A stretch of DNA of 5,054 nt from Planctomycetota bacterium (GTDB lineage Bacteria; Planctomycetota; UBA11346), in the NCBI GenBank assembly GCA_947440715.1, contig CANETI010000215.1, forward strand, positions 1 to 5,054, written 5' to 3'. The notes below the pieces were generated by a model. That model ran no database searches, was not told where the DNA came from, and worked only from the letters and a program-made list of their open reading frames with translations. The position numbers were made by a program, and so were the translations under genes. Shown piece by piece: positions 1 through 5,054 of the stretch. Position 1 is the first letter of the stretch. The number at the start of each line of letters is the position of its first letter.

Positions 1-100
1 GGGCATACATTACCACACAGGTCATCAGCAGTAACAGGGTTCGCAAAACGACACGACTGCTCTCGTTAATAACGCTGCTATTAATGCCCATGGCCACCAT
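1..100 (-). CDS. N-terminus of an exported or membrane protein, cut by the left edge
   Basis: An open frame begins at an ATG at 100-98 and runs without a stop to the window edge (33 complete codons). The translation starts MVAMGINSSVINESSR and continues with a hydrophobic stretch, VVLRTLLLLMTCVVMYA. An arginine-containing head followed by a leucine/valine-rich core fits a signal peptide or a single N-terminal membrane anchor. The ATG lies 3 bp after the TAA of the propeller gene, so the two are probably on one transcript and may be translationally coupled. No strong Shine-Dalgarno sequence is visible, only AAGAAA about 6 nt upstream. A second in-frame ATG at 91-89 has GGTGG just before it and could be the true start. 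Too little is present to assign a function. Support comes from position, openness of the frame and the hydrophobic N-terminus. Confidence 0.55.
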   Translation of the reverse strand, partial: MVAMGINSSVINESSRVVLRTLLLLMTCVVMYA

Positions 101-103
101 GAA

Positions 104-1219
104 TTATTTCTTATTCCAACGCAAAACGCGGCCAGACGAATTCCATTCACATTCCATAATGTTACCCTGTGCATCAAAGGTGACACCGTGTGGAGAGGTC
201 ACCACACCAGCGCGCCAATCGGCAGGCGCCACTTTGTTGGTATTTGTTTGGCCTTCGGTATCGTTGACTCCTAATACGGCGACGACTTTGCCTTCTTTAT
301 TCAACACTGATACGCGACCAGCTATTTCAGCTACCGCGACGTAATCGCCATGAAATGACGCCGAACTCGGACGACGCAGGCCTTCGGCTGGAACGTCGCC
401 GATGATCGTGCCATCCAGTTGTAAATGCAGGATGCGATTATTGCCGCGGTCACAAACAAATAAACGCGGCGGGTCAAAGCGATTATCAAGGTGCACTTTG
501 TGCGCATTGCTTAATTTCCAAGGCGCAACAGGCCCACCAAATTCAGCTTTAAATTTCCCACCTTTATCGAAGACAAAAATCCAACTTTTGCCATAACCAT
601 CGACCACATAAATATCGCCATTCGGCGCCACGTCACAGTTGGTCAGTTTTAATCCGCCAGTGCGTTTTTTGATCTCATCTTTGGTTGCCGTAACGCTTGT
701 ACCGTCATCTTTTTTAACCGTTAGCTTACCCCCTTCGTCAGAAATGATCACGCCATTAAATTTATCGCCTGTTTTCAACTCAATACTCACTGCCATCGCT
801 TTTTCCGCTGGAAACGCGCTGGTAGGAATTTCCATCAACACGATGCCATCCGTTTTCATTTTTATCACTTTGGCTTGCCCCAACACCGTGGCGTAAATGG
901 CTTCTTCGCCGTTGATCGTGCGAATAGCGAAACCGTGCAAAGTACCCGGACACTTTATTTGGCGAATAAACACGCCGTCAGCGCCGTAAACTTGCAGACC
1001 GCCTTCGCTTTGGCCTTCAACACTGACATAAATATGTCCAGCCGCATCGACTTGAATCTCACCGTGCCCATTACCGATCGTCGCCATGCCACGAGCTGGT
1101 TTAATAAAGTCGGGCACAAATTCATAGCTAGGGTCTGCGCCCCACGACAACACGCTAACACTAAGGGCCAGCGTCACGGAAAATAAACCACGAGTCAAAC
1201 GGTTGGGTGACATAAACAT
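104..1219 (-). CDS. Secreted NHL-repeat (six-bladed beta-propeller-like) protein with an inserted small beta domain
   Basis: This 371-residue protein has a signal peptide: NRLTR, then a hydrophobic core (residues 11-26), with likely cleavage near S-W-G-A at 25-28. It should therefore act in the periplasm or on the surface. After about residue 45, blade-like repeats carry the NHL pattern of G-x-I-x-V followed by D-x-x-G-x-I-Y-V: GEIQVDAAGHIYVS (53-66), CDVAPNGDIYVVDGYG (195-210), LFVCDRGNNRILHLQLDG (253-270), VAVAEIAGRVSVLNKEG (294-310) and SPHGVTFDAQGNIMECEW (342-359). Such propellers usually bind proteins or ligands. No catalytic residues can be named and no substrate is evident. Residues about 143-188 break the blade pattern and look like a separate module (see findings). 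The listed start is the first ATG. A second ATG at 1213-1211 has AGG 6 nt upstream and may be the real one. The stop lies 3 bp before the next gene. A palindrome lies 49-81 bp upstream of the start. Confidence 0.85.
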   Translation of the reverse strand: MFMSPNRLTRGLFSVTLALSVSVLSWGADPSYEFVPDFIKPARGMATIGNGHGEIQVDAAGHIYVSVEGQSEGGLQVYGADGVFIRQIKCPGTLHGFAIRTINGEEAIYATVLGQAKVIKMKTDGIVLMEIPTSAFPAEKAMAVSIELKTGDKFNGVIISDEGGKLTVKKDDGTSVTATKDEIKKRTGGLKLTNCDVAPNGDIYVVDGYGKSWIFVFDKGGKFKAEFGGPVAPWKLSNAHKVHLDNRFDPPRLFVCDRGNNRILHLQLDGTIIGDVPAEGLRRPSSASFHGDYVAVAEIAGRVSVLNKEGKVVAVLGVNDTEGQTNTNKVAPADWRAGVVTSPHGVTFDAQGNIMECEWNSSGRVLRWNKK

Positions 1220-1267
1220 CCTGATGAAAGAGTTGTGAATCTGAATGATAAGAAAGGACAGTCGTTA

Positions 1268-1300
1268 GTCGCCACGCAACACGACGTGCTGCGTGGCGAC
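1268..1300. repeat. 33-bp near-perfect palindrome upstream of the propeller gene
   Basis: The outer arms are GTCGCCACGCA (1268-1278) and TGCGTGGCGAC (1290-1300), an exact 11-bp inverted repeat. The symmetry continues inward through one A/C mismatch (1279/1289) and then CACG/CGTG to a single central base at 1284, so 15 of 16 positions match. It lies 49-81 bp upstream of the propeller start codon. It could be a dimeric regulator site or, if transcribed, a very stable 5'-leader hairpin. No T-run follows directly on either strand, which argues against a simple terminator. Confidence 0.75.
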
Positions 1301-1517
1301 AGACAACGTGATGACATAGAGGCTTTTCTTGGCTTGCCAATACTATGCAGCATTTGGTGTTTGCTTTTGCAGAAATTGGGAGAGCTATCTTGGTTACCAC
1401 GCGATGCGAATGATTTGACAACCCATTGACCAACGAAAAACAGCCAACATTGCCCTATACCAATTTTAATCCGTGGGATCAGTGCATTACAAGATCAACG
1501 TCAATATAAGCAAGCAA

Positions 1518-1565
1518 ACGCGGAGATTTTATGAGAAATCCATTTATTCTCATTCACCTCCGCGT
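1518..1565 (-). terminator. Candidate intrinsic terminator after the thioredoxin-NHL gene
   Basis: The outer arms ACGCGGAG (1518-1525) and CTCCGCGT (1558-1565) pair perfectly over 8 bp. The inner arms ATGAGAA (1531-1537) and TTCTCAT (1547-1553) pair over 7 bp around a 9-nt loop. On the minus strand the hairpin is followed by TTGCTTGCTT, a broken T-rich tail, and lies about 75 bp after the TAA of the thioredoxin-NHL gene. On the plus strand it is followed by CAATTTTTT, so it could work in both directions. The internal loop and imperfect T-tract keep this a candidate. Confidence 0.55.
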
Positions 1566-1640
1566 CAATTTTTTCCCCATCTTTTGAGCTCTTTTTAGTC
1601 GCTTCTCGTTGCGCTAAACAGCTCATCGTCCCCATTCCAC

Positions 1641-3230
1641 TTATTCTGGGAGAGTCACTTTCAACACGCGGGCTTCGCCACCGGTATGCGGGACAATAAC
1701 AATGCGATGACGATTGGTATCAGCGATATAGAGATGGGTTTTATCCGCACTGATGCCGCTAGGTTCGTACATGCCTGGGGTTAAACCGGTTATCGGTAAA
1801 GTCGCCACCACGCCCGTAACAGGATCAACGCTGCGCACCACCTGGTTATAGGTGTCAGTCACCATTAATAACGGGCCCTGGGCCGTGACGATACGCTCGA
1901 CGCACAACGGGTGTTGAAAAAGCGCTTCTTTACCTGTCCCATCTTTTAAACCAAAACCGAATAAATCTTCGCTACCGGCAATCGACGTAACCAATCCTGC
2001 CGGATCTGCGGCAACCCCGCGAATGGTGCTGTCTTCTGAGTCAGCAATAAACAACGTCGTGCCATCAGTCGCAATGCCGCTGGGTTGGGAAAAGGTGGAT
2101 TCGGCCAAGGGGCCATTAATGCAACTTTCAGCTCCCGTGCCAGCATGGACGGCCATAGTGTTCGTGTCGATGTCATAACGCCACATTTGATGACTGCCGG
2201 CCATGGCAATATGAATGCTGTTGCCAATTCGTTCGATATCCCACGGACTATTTAATTGGACCTTATCGGCTGGACCGTTGTAGCGACGATGACGACCTTG
2301 TTCACCATTACCAGAGATGGTGCGCACCGTATTGGCCGTTAAATCCACTTCGCGCAGGGCATGGTTTAACCGATCAGCGACATATAATAATTTACCGTCG
2401 GCTGATAACGTCATGCCTTGTGGTTCATTGAAACTAGCTTTAGCAATTTCCCCGTTTTCTATGGCGGGATGACCAGAGCCAATAATGCGAGTCACTTTAC
2501 CGTCGAGCGTAGTCTCTAAAATCCGATGATGCCCTGTATCAGCGATAAAAATTCGTTGGCGTTCCGCATCAACCAATACTTTTCCAGGATACAGCAGTGG
2601 CCCTTGAGCGGAGGCATCTAGCTCCTTTTTAAACTTTAATGGCTTCGCTGCTAACGTGCCATTTGCTCGGCCTTCTTCGAGCAATTTCGCTATGGTGTCG
2701 TCTAACAATTGACGGTGTCCCTCGCCCGATACTTTGCCAATGGGTTTTCCCGCACTGTCAATTAATGCCACGGTTGGCCAGGAATTCGTACCGAATCGTC
2801 TCCAGATATTAAAATCGCTGTCGACCACCACCGGATGTTCAATGGTATAACGCAACACGGCAGCACGAATATTGGCCGGATCTTTTTCTTGATCAAATTT
2901 CCCTGAGTGCACGCCAACCACGACAAAAGGCTGGTCTTTATATTTTTCTTCAAGGAATTTTAAGTCGGGAATCACATGAATACAATTGATGCAACAGTAA
3001 GTCCAGAAATCGACCAACACCACGTGTCCTTTGAGCATCTCATCGCTCACCGGAACCTCGGTATTAATCCAGCCTTTGCCACCGCTAAAAAAATCACCTG
3101 GCCGCATGTTATCTGGAGCCACGGGAGGAACAGCGCCTGGTTTTTCATCAGCGGCATAAGCGTTGGACATCGCCAGCAACACACCGCTCATTAATGCAAT
3201 ACTTTGGATGAAGATCGAGGTCATAGTCAC
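1641..3230 (-). CDS. Secreted thioredoxin-like / NHL-repeat fusion protein, NHLRC2-like
   Basis: This 529-residue protein has an N-terminal signal peptide (hydrophobic residues 6-22, A-Y-A then A at 24-27 as cleavage site), placing it outside the cytoplasm. Residues about 45-185 form a TlpA/thioredoxin-like domain: VVLVDFWTYCCINCIH (70-85) carries the redox motif C80-I-N-C83 with an extra C79, and W151-P152-T153 supplies the cis-proline. Six NHL blades follow, roughly 210-253, 265-309, 324-366, 378-420, 436-480 and 486-518, marked by repeats such as RIFIADTGHHRI, LLYVADRLNHAL, LFIADSEDSTI and LYIADTNRHRI. The same architecture and CCINC motif occur in animal NHLRC2 and many bacterial homologues. 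The family is thought to be redox-related, but no reaction is established that I can name. The GTG start at 3230-3228 is chosen because AGGAG lies 7 nt upstream. The ATG two codons later would be 13 nt away. The gene is 91 bp after dapF and may be co-transcribed with it. Confidence 0.92.
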   Translation of the reverse strand: MTMTSIFIQSIALMSGVLLAMSNAYAADEKPGAVPPVAPDNMRPGDFFSGGKGWINTEVPVSDEMLKGHVVLVDFWTYCCINCIHVIPDLKFLEEKYKDQPFVVVGVHSGKFDQEKDPANIRAAVLRYTIEHPVVVDSDFNIWRRFGTNSWPTVALIDSAGKPIGKVSGEGHRQLLDDTIAKLLEEGRANGTLAAKPLKFKKELDASAQGPLLYPGKVLVDAERQRIFIADTGHHRILETTLDGKVTRIIGSGHPAIENGEIAKASFNEPQGMTLSADGKLLYVADRLNHALREVDLTANTVRTISGNGEQGRHRRYNGPADKVQLNSPWDIERIGNSIHIAMAGSHQMWRYDIDTNTMAVHAGTGAESCINGPLAESTFSQPSGIATDGTTLFIADSEDSTIRGVAADPAGLVTSIAGSEDLFGFGLKDGTGKEALFQHPLCVERIVTAQGPLLMVTDTYNQVVRSVDPVTGVVATLPITGLTPGMYEPSGISADKTHLYIADTNRHRIVIVPHTGGEARVLKVTLPE

Positions 3231-3237
3231 AAGAATG

Positions 3238-3242
3238 CTCCT
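3238..3242 (-). promoter_or_regulatory. Ribosome binding site that supports a GTG start
   Basis: AGGAG on the minus strand ends 7 nt before the GTG at 3230-3228, a standard spacing. The in-frame ATG at 3224-3222 would have a 13-nt spacer, which is less favourable. This decides for the GTG start of the thioredoxin-NHL gene. Confidence 0.65.
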
Positions 3243-3306
3243 GTTAGTTATACAGCGGCCACTAGTTGTACGACCGACACATCACGGCGTTTGTTAAACT
3301 TATTAT

Positions 3307-3340
3307 TGTGTGGGAGTGCTATCATCGCGCTGTCCACACA
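3307..3340 (-). terminator. Weak hairpin overlapping the dapF stop codon
   Basis: TGTGTGG (3307-3313) and CCACACA (3334-3340) form a perfect 7-bp inverted repeat around a 20-nt loop that includes the dapF TGA (3324-3322). On the minus strand the tail is ATAATAAGTTT, A/T-rich but not a proper T-run. It might attenuate transcription into the next gene or protect an mRNA end. The long loop and poor tail make it uncertain. Confidence 0.25.
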
Positions 3341-4197
3341 CCGTTAAAAACCGTGATGGCTGGGCCGCTCATAATCACCGCTTCGCTCGCGCTCGGCCAA
3401 GTAATGCGTAAATCGCCACCGTTTAAGCGTACGATCGCGCTGCGTCCTGTAATAACCCCACTGATAATTGCCGCGACCACCGTGGCGCAAGCACCGGTGC
3501 CACAGGCCTGAGTTTCACCAGATCCACGTTCCCAGGTGCGTTGACGCAGAACTGGAATTCCGTTTTCGTCTTTGAGTCGGGACACAAATTCAACATTCGT
3601 GCGCTTAGGAAACATGGGGTCACGCTCAATGCGTGGCCCAATCGTCGTAACGGCAAAACGCTCCGGGTCATCGACAAAACAAACCGCATGTGGATTGCCC
3701 ATGCCGACGGCGATTAATCGCAAGCGATCCGGTCCTAAGCGCAGCGCTATATTTAAGCGTGGTCCTTCACCGTCGTGCACCACCGGCACTTCCGCTGGCG
3801 TCAGGCGTGGAAGGCCCATCGACACCGTTGCCCCAATACAACGCTTACCGTTTTTTTCTAACGTCACCGACAACACACCGGCGCGGGTTTCCACTTCGAT
3901 CGTGGGCCCGCGAACGTGACCGTGATCATAGGCTAATTTTGCTAAACAACGAATTCCATTCCCGCACATTTCCGATTCACTGCCATCGGCATTGAACATG
4001 CGCATGCGCACATCGGCTTTGCTCGACGATCCCAGCACAATCACACCATCAGCACCGATGCCGGTATGACGATCACTAATCGCTGGTGCCCATTTGGCGA
4101 CCACGCGGGAAGATGGCAAATCATCACGAATCGCGTCAAAATAGACGTAATCGTTACCGCAGCCGTGCATTTTCGTAAAGGGAATTACTTCGTTCAT
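3322..4197 (-). CDS. dapF: Diaminopimelate epimerase
   Basis: DapF converts LL-2,6-diaminopimelate to the meso form in the cytoplasm by a cofactor-independent two-base mechanism. It serves lysine synthesis and supplies the peptidoglycan cross-linking amino acid. Numbering from the chosen ATG gives 291 residues, slightly longer than the usual 275-285. The opening IPFTKMHGCGNDYVYFD is the family N-terminus. The two catalytic cysteines are C78 in EMCGNGIRCLA and C232 in TQACGTGACATVV. The substrate-contact segments GNPH (167-170) and ERGSGET (223-229) are also present, so the enzyme looks complete and active. Start choice: ATG at 4197-4195 is preferred. A TTG at 4212-4210, immediately after an in-frame TAG, would add five residues. 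Neither has a clear Shine-Dalgarno sequence. dapF is followed after 91 bp by the thioredoxin-NHL gene and preceded by the repeat element. I recognise no lysine riboswitch in the leader. Confidence 0.96.
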   Translation of the reverse strand: MNEVIPFTKMHGCGNDYVYFDAIRDDLPSSRVVAKWAPAISDRHTGIGADGVIVLGSSSKADVRMRMFNADGSESEMCGNGIRCLAKLAYDHGHVRGPTIEVETRAGVLSVTLEKNGKRCIGATVSMGLPRLTPAEVPVVHDGEGPRLNIALRLGPDRLRLIAVGMGNPHAVCFVDDPERFAVTTIGPRIERDPMFPKRTNVEFVSRLKDENGIPVLRQRTWERGSGETQACGTGACATVVAAIISGVITGRSAIVRLNGGDLRITWPSASEAVIMSGPAITVFNGVWTAR

Positions 4198-4283
4198 GAC
4201 GGGAAGGATCAACTAAAATGGCGTTTGAGCAACCAGGGACATTTGGGAATTGTCCGAAGGTCTGGCGTGGTCAAAAAATTTTG

Positions 4284-4312
4284 TTTATTGGACATCGAAC
4301 TTGCGACTGCAA
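4284..4312 (-). promoter_or_regulatory. Weak promoter candidate for dapF
   Basis: On the minus strand TTGCAG (4312-4307) and AATAAA (4289-4284) are separated by 17 bp. Each matches a sigma-70-type -35 or -10 hexamer at 4 of 6 positions. The -35 candidate would sit inside the 16-bp inverted repeat arm. The match is weak and could be chance. It is listed because no better promoter is visible upstream of dapF. Confidence 0.15.
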
Positions 4313-4318
4313 AAAATT

Positions 4319-4362
4319 AGTCCGGAAGTCCGGAAGTCCGGAAGTCCGGAAGTCCGGAAGTC
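4319..4362. repeat. Tandem array of TCCGGAAG, about 5.5 copies
   Basis: Five exact copies of the 8-bp unit run from 4321 to 4360. They are flanked by AG before (4319-4320) and TC after (4361-4362), which continue the pattern. Each unit carries the 6-bp palindrome TCCGGA. The period of 8 is not a multiple of three, so the array is unlikely to be protein-coding. Copy number may vary by slippage. Confidence 0.95.
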
Positions 4363-4404
4363 TTGCGCGATCTTGGATTAAATAAAATAGGGACGATTTC
4401 CGCA

Positions 4405-4427
4405 TGGCTACAGAAAGGCTGTTGCCA
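4405..4427. other. Small hairpin in the interval between the arrays
   Basis: TGGCTACAG (4405-4413) and CTGTTGCCA (4419-4427) pair at 8 of 9 positions around a 5-nt loop, with one T/T mismatch. An alternative overlapping hairpin is GCCA (4424-4427) with TGGC (4432-4435). It adds to the impression that the interior of the repeat is structured, but no known RNA family is recognised. Confidence 0.35.
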
Positions 4428-4495
4428 GTATTGGCCCCAGCATTTTTTGCAGTCGCATTTTAGGTGTTCGTGATTCGAAAATTAATGATCACGCG

Positions 4496-4530
4496 GGACT
4501 TCCGGACTTCCGGACTTCCGGACTTCCGGA
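4496..4530. repeat. Inverted tandem array (CTTCCGGA unit), about 4.4 copies
   Basis: Four exact copies of CTTCCGGA, the reverse complement of the left array unit, run from 4499 to 4530, with GGA at 4496-4498 continuing the pattern on the left. The array ends 2 bp before the hrpB stop codon (4535-4533). Together with the left array it supplies nine TCCGGA palindromes within about 210 bp. Confidence 0.95.
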
Positions 4531-4532
4531 CC

Positions 4533-5054
4533 CTAACTCTGCCGAGGCCTCCCCCTGGCCACCGCAGGCGCAGAAAGCGGATCATCCGGCCAGCTATGTT
4601 TGGGATAACGAGAGCGTAAATCTTTGCGCACCTGCGGATAGGTATTCTTCCAAAAACTGGCGAGGTCGCTGGTGATTTGTTCGGGGCGATAATTTGGACC
4701 AAGTAAATGGAGCAACACCGGTAAGCGACCATCAGCAATGCGTGGGGTTTCTGCTAAACCAAATAATTCCTGTAATCTAACGGCCAACACGGGTGCGCGC
4801 TCAACGGTCGCGTCGGTATAATCTAAACGAATAGAACTACCGCTGGGCACAGTGAGATGACTCGGTGCCATATTTTCTATGCGTTGCACTTGGTGAAAAT
4901 CCAAGCGGCCCGTAATCCAGGGCAATAATGGTTTAGCGACGACTTCAGCTCGTGAGCGACAGCCATGACAGAGCTCGCGAACCATGGCGCGAATATCATC
5001 ATCACTGATCGTCGTCAGCGATAAATCCGGACAAACTTGTTGCAGCCAACGATA
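4533..5054 (-). CDS. hrpB: ATP-dependent helicase HrpB, C-terminal part, cut by the right edge
   Basis: The frame is open from the right edge to the TAG at 4535-4533, giving the last 173 residues. HrpB is a cytoplasmic DEAH-box ATP-dependent RNA helicase of about 810-840 residues. Its precise cellular role is poorly defined. The visible part is the family-specific C-terminal domain: LDFHQVQRIENMAPSHLTVP (51-70), then SGSSIRLDY, AVRLQELFGLAETPRIADGR (91-110), RPEQITSDLASFW (123-135) and the hallmark RYPKHSWPDDP (149-159) close to the end. All align by eye with the E. coli HrpB C-terminus. The ATPase and DEAH motifs would lie beyond the window. An internal ATG at 4985 is not the real start because the homologous reading frame continues upstream of it. 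The short tail after WPDDP is normal for the family, so the gene ends naturally and was not truncated by the adjacent repeat. Confidence 0.93.
   Translation of the reverse strand, partial: YRWLQQVCPDLSLTTISDDDIRAMVRELCHGCRSRAEVVAKPLLPWITGRLDFHQVQRIENMAPSHLTVPSGSSIRLDYTDATVERAPVLAVRLQELFGLAETPRIADGRLPVLLHLLGPNYRPEQITSDLASFWKNTYPQVRKDLRSRYPKHSWPDDPLSAPAVARGRPRQS

Larger units (their letters stand above)
1220..1640. other. 421-bp intergenic region between the two NHL genes
   Basis: No convincing gene is present: the short frames here lack family resemblance, ribosome sites and typical composition. The gap holds a near-perfect palindrome at 1268-1300 and a two-part hairpin at 1518-1565 suited to ending transcription of the upstream gene. 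A weaker possible hairpin lies just after that gene's stop, with GAGCT at 1586-1590 facing AGCTC at 1620-1624, and TTTAG at 1594-1598 facing CTAAA at 1614-1618. The length of the gap and the terminator candidate suggest the propeller gene has its own promoter, but I found no minus-strand -35/-10 pair good enough to name. Confidence 0.6.
4302..4457. repeat. Perfect 16-bp inverted repeat pair interlocked with the arrays
   Basis: TGCGACTGCAAAAAAT at 4302-4317 reappears exactly as its reverse complement at 4442-4457, 124 bp further on. The match stops sharply on both sides. The left copy is outside the left array and the right copy is inside the interval between the arrays, so the order is arm X, array A, inverted X, inverted A. 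If both pairings formed in one RNA this would be a pseudoknot topology. Alternatively it records insertion or rearrangement of two repeat copies. Confidence 0.75.
4302..4531. repeat. Composite palindromic repeat element, MITE-like or REP-like
   Basis: The element is bounded on the right by an inverted 8-bp-unit array and contains a direct array of the same unit on the left, with about 133 bp between them. Pairing position i with 8859 minus i gives a potential stem of 4328-4372 with 4487-4531: 45 positions with one C/A mismatch (4368/4491) and two T/G wobbles (4363/4496 and 4364/4495). A 16-bp inverted repeat (4302-4317 with 4442-4457) overlaps this arrangement. It contains no transposase or other gene, so if mobile it would depend on enzymes supplied elsewhere. 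It sits directly behind the hrpB stop codon. I do not recognise the family. Element boundaries are inferred from symmetry, and no target-site duplication was established. Confidence 0.6.
4198..4532. other. 335-bp intergenic region between hrpB and dapF
   Basis: No gene is supported here. About two thirds of the gap (4302-4531) is the composite palindromic repeat described separately. The 100-odd bases nearest dapF are unremarkable apart from a short imperfect hairpin (GGACA 4237-4241 facing TGTCC 4251-4255, with CCAG 4233-4236 facing CTGG 4262-4265) that would lie in the dapF leader. Confidence 0.6.

Noticed and set aside
875..1186. Plus-strand frame of about 100 residues inside the propeller gene
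   Set aside because: It lies opposite a well-supported coding frame with a signal peptide and NHL repeats, and resembles no family I know.
1415..1420. TTGACA on the plus strand as a promoter -35
   Set aside because: No -10-like hexamer lies 16-18 bp downstream and there is no plus-strand gene to its right.
1161..1433. Minus-strand 90-residue frame across the intergenic gap
   Set aside because: It overlaps the start of the propeller gene in another frame, crosses the palindrome, and has no recognisable domain or ribosome site.
3247..3252. TATAAC as a -10 box for the thioredoxin-NHL gene
   Set aside because: There is no matching -35 at 16-18 bp, and the implied transcript start would fall inside the Shine-Dalgarno sequence.
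4198..4318. Lysine riboswitch in the dapF leader
   Set aside because: The stretch before the repeat is too short and shows only a weak 5-bp hairpin, with none of the multi-helix layout of that class.
4319..4530. CRISPR-like array
   Set aside because: The 8-bp units are contiguous with no spacers, and the two arrays are inverted relative to each other.
4460..4738. Minus-strand frame with a repetitive SGSPEVRK stretch
   Set aside because: It overlaps the clearly homologous hrpB frame, and its repeat stretch is only the 8-bp array read through three phases (24 nt giving 8 residues).

Overview
The window holds one uninterrupted minus-strand series of genes. From the right edge leftwards (the direction of transcription) they are the 3' end of hrpB (DEAH-box helicase), dapF (diaminopimelate epimerase), a secreted thioredoxin-NHL fusion protein, a secreted NHL beta-propeller protein, and the first 33 codons of a further secreted or membrane protein cut by the left edge. 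Nothing convincing is coded on the plus strand, and I see no rRNA, tRNA or CRISPR array.

The sequence suggests a Gram-negative-type bacterium that makes diaminopimelate peptidoglycan. The style of the exported NHL propellers, and a small inserted module resembling one I associate with planctomycete and verrucomicrobial haem-binding proteins, point to the PVC superphylum. This is an inference from protein style and not a phylogenetic result. Base composition looks intermediate.

Region by region: 1-103 is the start of a truncated gene, only 3 bp beyond the stop of the propeller gene, so these two probably form a short operon. 104-1219 is the propeller gene. 1220-1640 is a 421-bp gap with a near-perfect 33-bp palindrome and a candidate terminator for the upstream gene. 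1641-3230 is the thioredoxin-NHL gene, with a GTG start supported by a well-spaced Shine-Dalgarno sequence. 3322-4197 is dapF. 4198-4532 is a 335-bp gap carrying a structured repeat element. 4533-5054 is the hrpB C-terminus.

The most unusual part is the dapF-hrpB gap. It has two arrays of an 8-bp unit (TCCGGAAG), about 5.5 copies on the left and 4.4 copies in inverted orientation on the right. Their symmetry extends about 12 bp inward through wobble pairs, giving a potential 45-bp stem. A separate perfect 16-bp inverted repeat is interlocked with this stem. The right array starts 2 bp after the hrpB stop codon. This looks like a MITE-like or REP-like palindromic element and I do not recognise its family. 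The two NHL genes may serve a common envelope redox or scaffolding role, but only their neighbourhood and export signals suggest that. hrpB and dapF look like ordinary housekeeping genes.
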